The notes: a model not told the origin generated them from the sequence alone. 62,437 bases of DNA from Plantago elongata (GCA_036897095.1 JAYMSP010000264.1:1-62437); one strand, 5' to 3'. Positions 21,918 through 35,500 are shown, counted from the stretch's first letter. Program-made: numbers and translations.

Positions 21918-24900
21918 GGAGAAAATGGAACTGAGGAAGATGATGAAAATATGGATTTAGAGATGCCCGAGGAAGAAGAAGATGATGATGATGACCTTTC
22001 TCAGGCCTTCACTGCTGCTGATGCACTTGGCAAAGCCCCCAAGGGCTCAAGGCAGGAAGCGGATAGCTTAGTAGATGGGTTGAAGGAACTAAATATGGAT
22101 AAATATGATGAAGAGGATAATGGTATTTGCATTTACACCTTAACCCCTATGCCTCTTGGAAGATTCAATCATCCTCCTTCTCCTTTTTAATTTTGTTGTT
22201 GTTATCCTTTATTTGTTTAATGTTAAATACTATGTAAGCATGTAGTGTAATTTCTCTGAAATCAGGTGTCAATCTGTTCAGCGGGAATAACTTGTTTTAC
22301 AAAGACAATTCAATGGATCCATATATAAAGAATCAGCAAGTAAGTTTTCTTGCATTCTGTAGTGGCATCTTCGTGAGATTCACTTGATGGTTGTAAATGT
22401 CCAATCGATAACATTATCTTCCGCTGTTTGTTTTGCATTATATTCATTTGCAGGATGACGACTCGGACGAAGAAAGGGATATGATTATAAAGCCGGAGGA
22501 TTCCCTATTAGTCTGTGCATGAAACGAGGATGATGTCAGCCATCTCCAGGCATGTTATCTGTAATTAATAGAATAGAATCCTTAAAAGTGGACGATTCTT
22601 CAAGTTTCACTCAACAATGGCTGATCAATTGCTAACTTCAATGCTGGAACAGGTTTGGCTTCTAGAAGACCCCAACAACATCTACAGTCACCATGAATAT
22701 GTCATCCCAGCATTTCCCTTTTGCATGGCATGGCTTGATTGTCCCCTGAAAGATGATACAAAAGGTAGGTAGTGGTGAAACAGTTTATCTTGACGCTAAA
22801 AGTGATGTTTTCTTTGAGAACCTTTCATTTGCCTCTTCTTCCAGTTTAGAAAATTTAGGAGCTGTAATCCATAAGTTTATGATCTGTACACTCTATAAGA
22901 ATATCATCATGTAGCGTGTTATCACCCCTGTGTCCTTTTTTTGGTTCTTTACACTTCTCGTGGCCCTCTTGCACACTTTCATTCTGTCCTTGATACTCTT
23001 TACATCATGATTTAGAGGGGTGAACTCCTGCCAGTCTGTGTCTAGACACTTGAGATATGTTTCCTTAAATTTAGATGGAATTATGTAATTTTTGAAAAAG
23101 TAGCTGCAAAGAAGTTTATGGGATCCATAGCACACCTGTTATTTGCTGAATGATGATATTCTTATAGAGTGTACAGATCATAAACTTATGGATTACAGAT
23201 CCTGATGTGGAATATATATATTTTGTTTGTAGGGAACTTCATTGCTGTTGGCTCGATGGATCCAGCCATTGAGATATGGGATCTTGATATAGTATGCATT
23301 GAATTTTCAATTATTGGATAATTGATTTGATAATTATTTGGGGGAGTTTATAACTTGTCTCAATATATTAATACTTGCAGAAGGAATCAGTGGAACCGTC
23401 ACTTATATTGGGTGGCATTATTTCAAAGAAGAGGAAGGGGAAGAAGGTATGCCCATGAAATTGAAGTACTTGATAGTGCCAAACCTCTGTTTACTTCAGT
23501 TACTCAAATGATACTTATTTTGGCAAGTCCTATCTATTTGGAGCATCTTGAAAAGGAAAATTGATGTAATCACTAGTTTAAATTCTTTTTTTGCAGTCTA
23601 GATGGTGCTTAATATGTTGCTTATAATTGTGAAGTCCAAGTGATTTTACAATATATATTTTTCTCATCGTTATATCTTTTATGTTTTCTTAAATAGAAAT
23701 CTGTTAAGTACAAGGATGGCAGTCACACCGATGCAGTTCTTGGACTTTCTTGGAATAAAGAGTATAGGTATGGGAGAATTCCCTAGACTTCTTTAATGAG
23801 TTCAGTTGGTTTAGAAGTTTTCTCAGGATTTCTAGTTCTGTATATCGTCTAATCTCACATGCTTACAGGAACATATTTGCTAGTGCAAGTGCAGATAAGT
23901 TGGTTAAGATTTGGGATCTGGCAACTGGAACATGTAAGATGACCATGGAGCATCACACCGATAAGGTAACACTTGTTTTGCAAATCTTTCTTTGTTAGCT
24001 TAACACTAGTGTTATTTGTCTATATTTCTCAGCTTCCTAACTATTATGATAAAGTACAGTCATTTTTTTGGCCAACCAGGAGCACCGACCCACAATACAA
24101 TGGCTTCTAGGATGAATTAAATACAAGAAATATTCTAAATTTGTAACCTATTACATCATAGCTTTCTTGCTCTTGCACGTTATTTTGTGGGTATATATCT
24201 GCAGCATATGTTTTGTCTCTGTCAATAGTGCCTGCTACTTTTGGCTCTTAAGAGCCTAGAATACTGATGGAGTGTGATAGGGTAATTATATTTCATCATT
24301 ATGACCTAGTTAGTGTTCTATGAATTTGCATGGACTGTGGCCAGTTGTCAATATTGTATCAAATGGCATCATATTCATATATTTATGTTTGCATGCTCTT
24401 CATATCTTCACATACCCCCATCATCCCTAATGAACTTCGAATTGCAGCTATGGAGTCTGAGTGTGCATTTTATGATAAAATGCATCATATATCTTACACG
24501 TTATAATACCACTTTGAATGACAAAAAAGAACAAATATAACTTCTAGTCTTCGACAATGTCGTACACCACAAAAATGTCAGCTCTATTATTCATTGATGT
24601 TGTTATGTATAATTTTAGGTCCAAGCAGTCGCCTGGAATCCTTTTGCTCCTGAAGTTCTTCTTAGTGGATCTTTTGATCATTCGGTGGTTATGGTGCGTA
24701 GCAGCCATCTCCTTGTTGCTTGTGCACATTAGTGACTTCTTAGTTAATGCAGTTTCAGATTCTGCTTTGCTCATACATTTGAAATTTCTGATCCATATTC
24801 TCATTTGCAGATTAGTGTATTTAGATGGTCAGTTGCTGCTGATGTCGAGAGCGTTGCATGGGATCCTCATGTTGAGCACTCATTTGCGGTTCGTCTCTCA

Positions 24901-25278
24901 CCTTTATGTAATTTTTGCCAATTATAATCCTTTGCCAATACCAGAACGCTTTATTTTAGATGTGTCAACATGGCAATGTTTTTTGTCAGTGTTGACAGGT
25001 GCTCTCATTCTAATTGCTTCTCAGGTCAGTCTTGAAAATGGGATGGTCTCTGGGTTTGATATCCGTAATGCTAGCTCAAACGCATCCGCTCAGTCTAAAC
25101 CAAGGTTCACTATTCATGCTCATGACAAGGCAGTCAGCAGGGTTACATATCATAGTACAGTCCCAAATGTACGTATGCATATTATCTTCAATCCATCAAT
25201 ACAATATTTTACTATTCACATACTCAATTTGGGATGTAACTTTTGCAGCTTCTTGCTACGGGTTCTATGGATAAGATG
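21918..25278 (+). pseudogene. PWP1: PWP1 (periodic tryptophan protein 1) pseudogene, truncated
   Basis: Twelve exons with usable splice sites: 21918-22122, 22266-22339, 22454-22549, 22653-22764, 23233-23291, 23381-23446, 23697-23767, 23869-23965, 24619-24693, 24811-24888, 25025-25168, 25249-25278. PWP1 is a nucleolar WD40 protein of ribosome biogenesis. Recognisable: an acidic N-terminal part; VIPAFPFCMAWLDCPLK; NFIAVGSMDPAIEIWDLDI; SHTDAVLGLSWNKEYR; NIFASASADKLVKIWDLATG; VQAVAWNPFAPEVLLSGSFD; FTIHAHDKAVSRVTY; LLATGSMDKM. Damage: an in-frame TGA at 22520-22522 where the family has Arg (CGA to TGA); the exon-3 donor is GC; the exon at 24811 has lost the segment expected before FRWSVAADVES; the first exon and everything after the last listed exon (the remaining WD repeats and C-terminus) are missing. 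Introns are retained, so it arose by DNA duplication, not by retroposition. Confidence 0.88.
22862..23198. mobile_element. 337-bp element with identical 49-bp inverted ends
   Basis: 22862-22910 is the exact reverse complement of 23150-23198, starting 'ctgtaatccataagtttatg'. The 239-bp interior is unrelated to the arms and shows no coding potential. It lies in the intron between PWP1 pseudo-exons 4 and 5. No target-site duplication is evident. It could be a MITE or a local inverted duplication. Confidence 0.75.
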
Positions 25279-26061
25279 GTAATCCCCCTTCTCTCATTCT
25301 GTTATTGACCTGTACCAGAGCTTCCCCTTTGTCTTTTCCTTTCTTTCCTTTCCTTTTCCTTCATAATTTTGTTTTCCTTGGTTCTTTTTCTTTTTGGAGT
25401 TTGGTATGAATGAAATCTGTTAAGACGAATGATAAGTATGATGATCGTTTTGTAACATCCTTGTTGTAAATTGCTTGACTTACTAACCTCTCTCTAAGAT
25501 TGAAGTACTTGGATAAACTTGTACCCAAGTTGCATTGTTACTCTTCTATGACAGAATCTTGAAATATTGATACAGCCATACAGGAGAAACTATATGTTGC
25601 GTATTGTGTAATTTTGATCTATGCTTTACATGATGCGGGCTATAGTGTGGCACAAGGCAAATGTGGGTGGTGTGATTTTGTTCTATATTTTACATGATGC
25701 GCGCTATAGTGTGGCATGAGACAAATGTGGATGGTTCTGCTAAGCTTAAGACAATTAAATGGATTATTTATGTAAATTGTATCCGAATGGCGACACATTT
25801 ACGTTGTCCCAACTAATTTTGTGTTTAGCTGATTTGATGTACTATACTAGGAGAATAATCTATTGCTGAAGATTGAAAGTTGAAACAAATGGATTTATGT
25901 TTCTTAACAAATGTAACAAAAAGAGAAGAAAGGTGAAGAACTGTAGATAAATTACTGGAGCTAGCAGGGTGTACTTCTATGAAGTAACCAGCTTATCCAT
26001 TACACATGATTCATCAATATCATCAATTGATCGACTAGTCGAGAGCAATCTCACAATAACA
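25279..26061. other. Intergenic between PWP1 pseudogene and SR-like fragment
   Basis: No WD40 exon could be found after 25278. At about 25610-25740 a roughly 65-bp unit is tandemly repeated twice with differences; both copies contain 'tttacatgatgcg' and 'gctatagtgtggca'. Otherwise featureless. Confidence 0.5.
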
Positions 26062-26161
26062 TCAATATGATCTCTCAGGGCTCCCACTCCAGCTTCTTCT
26101 AGAGTAAGGCGATCCAGAGTAAGACCTCTCTCTGTACCTGCTTCCTCGAGGTGAAATGGAT
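26062..26161 (-). pseudogene. Fragment of an SR-protein-like terminal exon
   Basis: The minus strand has an acceptor (tttctacttgatgcag) followed by a frame reading SISPRGSRYRERSYSGSP, then YSRRSWSGSPERSY and a stop. Alternating Ser/Arg, Ser-Pro and Tyr is typical of the RS domain of splicing factors. Another frame stays open longer (to 25986) but has no recognisable composition. No RNA-recognition motif lies nearby, so this is an isolated fragment, or perhaps an untranslated 3' exon spliced to FANCD2, since a donor-like 'gag/gtaatg' follows the FANCD2 stop. Uncertain. Confidence 0.45.
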
Positions 26162-26868
26162 CTGCATCAAGTAGAAAGGTCAGTCTTAAATTTGCTCAAG
26201 AATGTGTCAAAAAAAAATCCAAATACATATTATCTTTGATTACTTTTTATCATAGAATCTTCTAAATCGGTGTTAACCCAAACCGAACCTATTACATCAA
26301 TATTCGAGCTGGCAAAACACACAAAATTCAATTTCGGTTCGATTTTAGACCGATGTTCAGGCCTACACATGCTAACTATTTGGGACAAAATCACTTTGTT
26401 GACGCTAATTTGTCATTACACATTCATTTATGTACTAAAAGGGAAACTAGACATTCTCTACAATTTGGAGGGAGTACGGATATATGTATGTTCCATACTT
26501 CCATGAATCGTGCAGTGTCTGTTATCATTTACTGCCTTTTCAATCCCTCTGCAAGGAGTTTGTTACAAATCCAGAATGTCCTGAAAAATGGTGACGAGAA
26601 CGTGTCGATTGAAATTGATATATATGCTTCAGTTGCAGATGAATCACCTCTAATTTTGATCAAAGTGGTTGTTGAAATTCACCTGCATTTTCTAGGCACA
26701 TGAATATTCATCAATGGTATTAGAAATGACGGGAAATTAGAATGTAAACAATATCATTATCACAAAGGCACATGTTGATGTCGTGTCAACTAAGGGCATT
26801 TTTACTAAAACTCATGAATAGCGTGTTTAATGGTTGGAGATGCAGGCATATAAGAATCCTCATTACCT
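26162..26868. other. 3' flank of FANCD2
   Basis: Contains a low-complexity phrase of the 'aaccgaacc ... ttcggttcgattttagaccga' type (26275-26350) seen in plant repeats, and a short 'ggagggagtacgg' (26466) that could be a Stowaway end. Otherwise nothing recognised; part of it will be the FANCD2 3' UTR. Confidence 0.4.
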
Positions 26869-29483
26869 CTATGGAGTAGCAGCATATGTAGGTTGGTCCT
26901 CGACAACAGTTTCAGCTGGATCATCTGTTATATCATCATTCTCCTCATCCAAGTAAGCTTGAGAGCTCACTACATGTCCCATCAAGTCCTTATGCTTTAG
27001 ATTGCCTGAAGGAATTCAAGATCAGTGTCAACAGAGGTAGAATACAAGCCCTCAATCACTTGCAAGATTATCTGATAGCTCCATTCAGACCAAACTCCAA
27101 GATCCAACAATTCTTACCCATCCAGAAGGAGAATCCACTTTGCGTTTTGTAAAGAAGAGCCTTCACACGAAACAAGAATCGCTCCATTGATCTCTTAGTG
27201 GCAGGAATTTTGACAGTTATAGCAGTTTGTTTTAAACCCTTCAATGAAACAGTAATCTCGTGTCAGAAGTAAATTCTTTTTCATGGATAAGCTGTAGATT
27301 TGTCAACTAACCTTCGCCTCAGAACATAATGTTTGAATGGTTCTTGTTGCTTTTTGAAGTTCTGTAATCTGTAGGAATCCAAGGGAAACTCATGAGAACA
27401 GATATTCCACAAACTGCTCTAACCAGCAACAGCAATATATTTGAGCCTCTTACCATCTGAAGTATTAGTTCTCTGTGCGTCTGAAATTGGTCTTGTAAGA
27501 AATCAAAAGCTGGAAAGCATAGGTGCATTAACATACTTCAACAACCCAAGAAAAATTGATTTTAAGAGATATGCATGTGTATATATCATATACCATGATT
27601 TGTGATTCTTAAAGGAATGGCCCTCATCCCAATTTCACCTTTATTGCTCTTTACTTTCACATAGCATAGAGCCTTACTCCACTTGTTTAATTACTAAACA
27701 GATCATACTAAATCAACCAAGCCCACCGAACAACATTATTCTGAAGGAGAAGCTTAGGCAAAACAAAAAGCTCCAGGACTGGATTATATATTAGCCTATT
27801 TATAGGCTAACAACTCAACCTACACTAGGTTAGATTTAACTAGAGTCCTCATAACCAGAAATATCTATATTGAAATTCTAATTAATATACTCCCTCCGTC
27901 CCAGCTTCATCTTCTCGTATTACATTTTGGTTCGTCTCAACTTCATCTTTCCATCCATTAAATGGAAAATCTCTCTCCTACTTTATTTACCTTTTTCCTT
28001 ATGTTATCACCATCTCGCCTACTTTATTCACTCTTAGTCCTACTTTATGACCTTCTCTCCTACTTTATTCAATTTTTTCTTAAAACTTGTGTCCGACCCC
28101 ACGGGAAGATGAACCTGGACGGAGGGAGTATAATATAGTAACCCAAAATCCTACAAATATCCGAAAATCACAAGTTTTCTCCGGGATTTCAATCACTGAC
28201 CTACATAAGATTCCTGCTTGCCAGTGTGTGAGCATGGGTACACGTGGATGTATAATGACTGCATGCATATTAGTGCGTATGTAATGCACATGCTAGATCA
28301 TGAATTCGCAAACAGAACGCAAAGCACCACATACTTTGCGCGAATAATGTGACCTAGGTTAGATGATCATTTAGGACTCAATATAAGAAGAGAGAACAAA
28401 ACACAACTCCAAACTACAGAGCAAGTGGGCCTCATGGCCCTCATCTACCAGTAAAGCACAACAGCTATATGATAAATTTGCATTATTGCCATATTGGGAA
28501 CTCAAGACAAAGTAATCAAGCAAGATGCTACCTTTAAGAAAAGAGTCCATAAACTTTCCGCCATACTTAATAGCCATTGCACGAATACTCACCTAGATTA
28601 ATCATTTTAAAGTTAACAACTGGTATGCGTTAGCTTCCAAAGTGGACAAACAAAAAGAATAGAAAAGAAAAAGGAATCACCTTGTCTCTAGTCCTGCAGA
28701 GGTTGATAAGGGAGACCACCACATTAACAGAAAGCAAAGTTTTGTCAAGGAGCGTTTGTTGTTTCTCCACTTCAGGTCCACCTCTTGGCTTTCGTAAAAG
28801 TCCAATTTCCTTAACCTAAAGAAGAAACATCGCAATAAGTACGATTTGGAACCCCATTATGATGACTTCACAGAATTCTCATTTTGAAATACAGGAAACT
28901 CACAGCTTACCAAATTGTTAAGGTTGGAAAGGTTCACTTCATGCTGCATAGAAATGCATCATTAACATCTCTTTTAATCTGATATAACTTCACTAATAAG
29001 AAATTTAAAAAAAAAAAAAATGGAAGCAGATTACCATGACACGATACCATATATCAAATGTTCCTGGGCAGAGGGTAGGAAAGGCCTGATTTTCATCTCC
29101 GCTGGAACTTCCAGATGCAGATACCTAATATTATATACATAGATATAATAAACATATAATGAACAACTTCATTTAGGTTATACATAACCTTTCATGTGCA
29201 GTATCCCCGGTCAATTTGTAAGCATGTGAACCGTGTACAAAACTCTAATGGGAAAATTTAACACTAGACAGATTCTCTAAAACTGTAGAAGAGGACTTGC
29301 ACTGCTTTAAATAAAATCATGTATATGTGAAATTTGCATAATGCTTGGGCACCTGAGGCAAAACGGAGCAGGCAAGGTCATTCAGCAAATCTAAACTTGA
29401 ATGGCAGTTCTCCAAGTAAATGCGGAGTATCCTCTGTACCATTTCCCCCTACAATGCAAGAAAGAACTATTACTATTTCTCTA

Positions 29484-29523
<40 letters not shown>

Positions 29524-32500
29524 TTCATATTTTACATCAAATTGACCTGTACAGGAAAGCAAGCTCACTTTATTTTTATAACTGTCATCAGTATCATCCC
29601 AATCACACTTTTGCATCAAGATTTTCTTAGCATAACTTCCCAGTTTGTTGCTTAGAAGAGGATCTACTTCCTTGCTAAATCCAATGCGACCATCTCTCAC
29701 ATTCTCAAATGTAGATGTATTTAAGAACACACGAATGGATGAAATGATAAACTCTAAAGTCAGCAAGACTTCTGTAGCGAGCATAAATGAACGGGAGATT
29801 GCTGCAAACAGAATAATTTACAAATGATTTCAGAATTCTATACTTTCTCATTAAAAAAATAGAATTATGACTAACATACCATCATCAAAGACACCTCCAA
29901 GGAATATGAAAGCACCAACGTACAAGTAGTCAATATTTCCAAGTGAAAGGTTCAAATTTTCTCCTTCGAAAAAGCAGTCAGATCTCTCCGTTGGCTGGAA
30001 TGCCTGGAGAATACCTGATAGGAGACCCTTTTCCTTCTGAACGTCTGGCAGATTTATAATCTGCACATGGCAAACAAAGGGTGGAACTAAAATGTGACCA
30101 TTAAAAAATTGGAATATTAAGTACTACATTTGCTATAGTGGTGCTCACAGACTGAAAAAAAAAAAAAAACGAAATGAATAGTTGAACTAGGAAAGAACAG
30201 TAAGGACCAGAGAGGGGATTAAATTCCTCCAATGTGATTAACTATTAGATGTGATGTGTAACACTTTAGTCATTGGGGTATCACCTTGCTAAAGCAGCGA
30301 AGTGTCTCTTTGAAAACTGATACTAAACTGGCTGTTGCTGATGCAGATACTAATGTACTCATAATCTCCGGATTTGCAGACAAATTAGACTGAATATTCC
30401 AGTGATCCTCACAAGTTTCAGCACCTAAAGTTGAAATCTGTTAGGAGAATATCCCTAGAGCTTTAGCTACAAATGGGCTACTGACCTTCAATTATAACAA
30501 GTACTGCACGATCAAAGTTTTTCCTGATAAACGGAAATGATGATTCTATTTTTTTCAAGCTGTCTAATGCTTTCATCTTCCCAAATCCAGCCGAAGCATT
30601 TGAACACCTTGCTTGACCATTTTTACTTGTAGGACTTAAATGGTCCAACTTTTTCTGGAGATCCCTCAGGAGATACACCTGAAGGGGAAACTACAACAAA
30701 TAGAATAACAAACAGTTAACTAAGCAAAAAAATTATAATAGTATGTTGAAATATAACGTTGCTGAAAGCCCAATACAGTGCAAAGTGGAAGAATACATGG
30801 TTTTGGCCTATGCATTGATCCATCAAGACATCATTGCACAGCAAAATTTCAGGACACATAAGGGTGAGAAAGAGAGAGACCTGAGCATATGGGTCTGCAC
30901 AACACGAACCTTCATTATTCTGCATATAAAGGAGAACAGGAGAAGGTTAGATCACTTTGAGATTCTTCTGATAACTCACAGCTGACAAGAAGCATATTTC
31001 CTTCTGGAGCAACAATAGTTACATGTCTGGAAATATTCTGAGTTTAAAATTGTGAAACATGAGATCTGAACATCATGAAAGTCATGGAGTGTGAATTAGC
31101 ACAGAATTCACACATCCCTAATGAGTACGTGTGGAAACATGCTCATGAATAGTTTATCTCATAAAGTCAAATGACTTGACATCACAGCTTCAAATGAACC
31201 TTCTAAAATGGAGATTTGCTGCAGATATCAGCTCCAATCTGACATATCAAGTACTAATTAGCATCTTCTATTCATAAACATATTGTTGACCAAACTAGAC
31301 ATTGATTTCCGATAAATTCAGAAGTTGTTTGCAGTTACCACCTGCATTGCACAATTTGCTTATAAGAAATTCAGATGAAGTATCGAGCACATCTGCCTGA
31401 GGTCTAAATGTGTAATGTAACTCTATCACATTTTTCTTTCCTATTCTAGGTACATGCACTGTCCTGGCTAACATTCATAAAAATACATTTGATTAGCAAA
31501 CCGATATACCCAATGAGACAACTAACTCATAGGAAGTCCTCTTATAAGAAATTCAGATGAAGTATCCAGCACATCTGCCTGAGGTGTAAAGGTGTAATGT
31601 AACTCTTATCACATTCTTCTTTTCCTATTCTAGGTACATGGCACTGTCCTGGCATAACATTCATAGAAAAAAAAATTGATTAGCAAACCGATATACCCAA
31701 TGAGACAACTAACTCATAGAAAGTCCCTCTTGGAACTAGTTGGCTTCTGCACGACACCAGATGGTAACTAAGGTTTCCATATTTGACTTGATTTACAGAT
31801 AGACAAAAGCTTAATGTCGCAACCTAAATTTAGAAAAACTTCGAAAAAACAAAAAATGGAGTGACAAAAAAAGATGGATGCATACAGGCAACATACGTGC
31901 AAGAGTAGACATACCTTAAATCGCATAAGAACAGAAAGACAGTCAACTGACAGAGGCCTGAATTTGTACTTTTGTGTGTCCAGGCATTTGGCAGGTAACG
32001 TAACTTCTATATCTTGTGGCACACTGGAGGATTTAGTTTGATTTCCATCTGAATCAACCTGGGTTGTATCCGAAGAGGTATTTGCCAATCTTTCTTTGGC
32101 AGCTTCTTGGGTGGTAAAGACTCCTGCTTTCCGCCAGACATCAGCTATCTTTTGCTGCTTAAGATTTGGTTCAGCTTTTGAATTGGCTAATGGTGATGAA
32201 AGTTTTCTTTTGTTTCTCCTATTACAGTATGATGTGCTTTCACTGCCTTTAAAACGCTGACTCATTTTATCCAAGTCTTCCGTGGAATCAAGCTCATTAA
32301 GTGTTAGGGATTCCAAATTAGGATAGAGCTCTGGAAGAAGTACAGGGTGCAGATTGAGACAGTGGTTCAATAGATATTCGACAAACCTGCAGCATCAAAC
32401 TCTTGTTATCCACTGAATTAACAAGGTAGAAAGTACAACAACAAGAACAGAGGTCAGCATTCGTACTGCAATAAAAGTTCCTACTCAATTTAATGGTACA

Positions 32501-35500
32501 CTACTAGTTAATTCAGCTACCATGATCAATCTTCTAGTTCTGTGGTAATAAATTATTGAGCATGACCTGTTCATTAGTTTAATTCATTTCACTAAAATAA
32601 AACTCGAGAAGTCTCATAGTTATTTGCAACTTGCAAGGTATTTATATATCATATAATTTGAGCAAACTGAATGCACTCTAGTATCCTCAATACCTAATGT
32701 GACTATTGCATCAACAGCATCATGTCCAAAATGTACGATTGTAGAATGGCATAGAAGACTATCTGATTAAAAGGCACTCACTGAAGTGAAAGGAACATCT
32801 CTGCTGCTTTATTTAGAAGCAAGTTTACGATATAGATAAATTTAATTCTATTGTTTCCTACAGATCCAGTAATAAAAATAGATAAATAAATAAATAGATA
32901 AACATAAAAAAACCATCTTGAGGTGAGGTCTATTGCGGAAACAAGATGACTAGAGAAAGAAGATGTAAGATGCCACCTACTGAGCTTAACAAATTCAAGA
33001 ATCTGTAAGTCTAATTGCGGAACTAGATTGTCATGCTTTTACAAACATACAACACGTACAAATTATAAGAAATGCCAGTTCACATCTCCAGTTGTGTAAA
33101 ACATACTTTTTCAATTAAAATATCATTTAAATTACTTAGTAGGTCCAGGAACATACACAAGGTTCCTCAGGCGTTTAAACAGCTTCATGACTATCTCTTC
33201 CTTCGTTGCTTGGCTAATGACATCACATTCGTTGACAACTTGGATAGAAAAAGCATTCAGCTGCATAGATAAAATTGCTTCTTAGAGTAAGCAATCATAC
33301 CAATTAATAACTGAAGTTGAATAGCAAATGAATATCCATGAAATCACCAGTTCTCTCATCCAGTTAGCAGCATAGTAGAGAGAAAGAATAGCTATTTGCT
33401 TCTGTTTTGATGTCAAAGACTCCCAGGAAGAATCACAGAACAGCTGCCAATCAAGAGGAGAAGGGCAGTCGGCATATATGTCGGGTAGCAATTAACAACA
33501 TGCATATAATAAATCACAAGGTTGTAGATCATTACACCGAAAAAAATTATGGGATGATATTTGTAACTTGTGCATCACATAAAAGGATGATTAACTCTCA
33601 TATCATTAAATATACTGAGTTCAAGTATCATTAGTTAACAAGGATGCTATTATCAACTCTTACACCTTTTTACCCCTATTGATACAGAAATAAAATATAA
33701 AATCATATAGTTCTAATTGCTGCCTGCACTTCACCAGGCCATGGCTAATATGCTCCAGCTGTGCAATAAATAAATAGAGTTCACATCAAGAACTTTAATT
33801 AGTAAACAGATCATGCGAAAACAATGTACATATGATCTCCTAATTATTGGGCTTGCAAAGAATAGCATACATATTCAAGATTATTGTAGTCATACAAGAT
33901 CTGACTTGAAAGAACCATAGTTAATTTTCAAATTTTCAGAAACTACCCACCAACCAGTGTTTCCAAAATGACATGAAGTACCACAAATGGCATGTGTTCC
34001 TGAAATTTTAGTAAGCAAGTCTCAGGTATTTGAAGGACTTTTTCTGTAGAGCACTCTTTTATGCGCCTTATTTCCTGATATATTGGAGAACTAGTGCTTC
34101 AGAATATATTATACTGATGCTCGATTCATGGCCTTTTTAGTCACTAGTAAAGTCAAGGATTTTTTCTTTTTCCTTCTTTTGGTCCAATATAAAATTTCTT
34201 TTGATTCAACTTCTGGTACCAAAGCCACTCTTGGCTCAATTGCTTAGCCATAAACATATCATTGCAGGAAACATGCAGGCAACAGAGACACAAAGAAACA
34301 GCAGACCTAGTTCTTTCTGAGCAAGTACGGTCAAACAATGGCCTATGCCATTCAACTAACACAGCAAGCAACTCTATTTTTCATATCAATGACAGCCGCA
34401 AAAAGGTCAAAGGCCAAAAAATGGAATCCAAAATAGTGGAAATTCAGCTGGGGGGAAGCAAAATAAAAAGGTTAACGGAATCTAAATGCATGAGCAAATG
34501 GCAACTACCAGAAGTTCGTAGCATTGGACTAGCTGGAGTTTACGAGATTTCTAAAACCAAATCTATGAACATATGAGCAACCTTAGAGGAAGGAAGGTGA
34601 ATAGGACATCCAAGAAGAGCATCAATGCCACCAAGGGACCCTTGGTTTGTCAGACTCTCAACCTAAAGAAAATGGAATACATTAATGAGATATGATCATT
34701 TGAAATTAAATTACTTGTGATGAACATACTACTACTACTAATACTTACTGCTGAAAGTAAAACAAACTTTGTCGGAAGAACTTGTAGCAGTGAAGCGGAT
34801 CTGCACCTAACAATATATGACAACTTTAATGCCAGTAAATCATGACTAAAGCAAAATCATTTAACCAAATACTGCAATCGGATCAAGAACTCAAGATGAT
34901 GCATGCAAATATGAAGGTTTGACAAGTTCTAAAGGAAACTATTTTGGGTTTTATGCTTTGTTCAGGGCATAAATTTAGGACCATGTTCTTACTGATGAGT
35001 AAAAGCAGCTAGCGGATTGCTGCCAGAAGCATGATGGCATCTCTCTCCCCGTTTCTCCCTAGCATGCGACTTAATTATCTGTCTGTTTCCATTTCTTTTG
35101 CTATGCTAAATTTTATCACTATCCAGGGTTGTATTTATAGGGCCATTGCACTTGCACATTGAAATCAGTCGAGGTAATATAAGTACTCTTCTTAATCAAA
35201 TCCTTTCTACACATGTATTCCTTCTCATATAGTAGTCAGATTCACTTAAGTATCATAGACCAAATACCTGGATACAAGTATTACAAAGTCTAGGGAAAGA
35301 GCGGTTTTTCCATTGGATATGGAAATTCCGCTTTTTTTGTTTAAGGTCTGTGAAATTTTATTCAGTGTATGTGGGTTTTTACGTATTGTCTGTGGGTTTT
35401 ATTTATGGTATGTGGCTTTTTACGTTGTCTGTGTGTTTTTATTGAGGGTATGTGGGTTATTTAGGGTCTGTAGATTTTTATTAAAGTGTATGTGGGTTTT

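Noticed and set aside
24557..25282. A 241-aa open frame on the plus strand.
   Set aside because: It runs through introns of the PWP1 pseudogene; only short parts match WD40 protein, in the exons given.
25986..26172. A 60-residue open frame (reading LTLDRLTLEEAGVGALRD) on the minus strand as a real exon.
   Set aside because: It has no start codon and no recognised family; the overlapping frame has a strong RS composition, and codons of RS repeats give this kind of pattern when shifted.
33715..33770. A possible extra FANCD2 exon (LEHISHGLVKC) between exons 14 and 15.
   Set aside because: Exons 14 and 15 join in phase, matching the family without it, and it ends in a stop soon after.
34262..34576. 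A 104-aa open frame on the plus strand in a FANCD2 intron.
   Set aside because: It overlaps no conserved sequence, has unremarkable composition and lies antisense to intronic and exon 14-flanking DNA.
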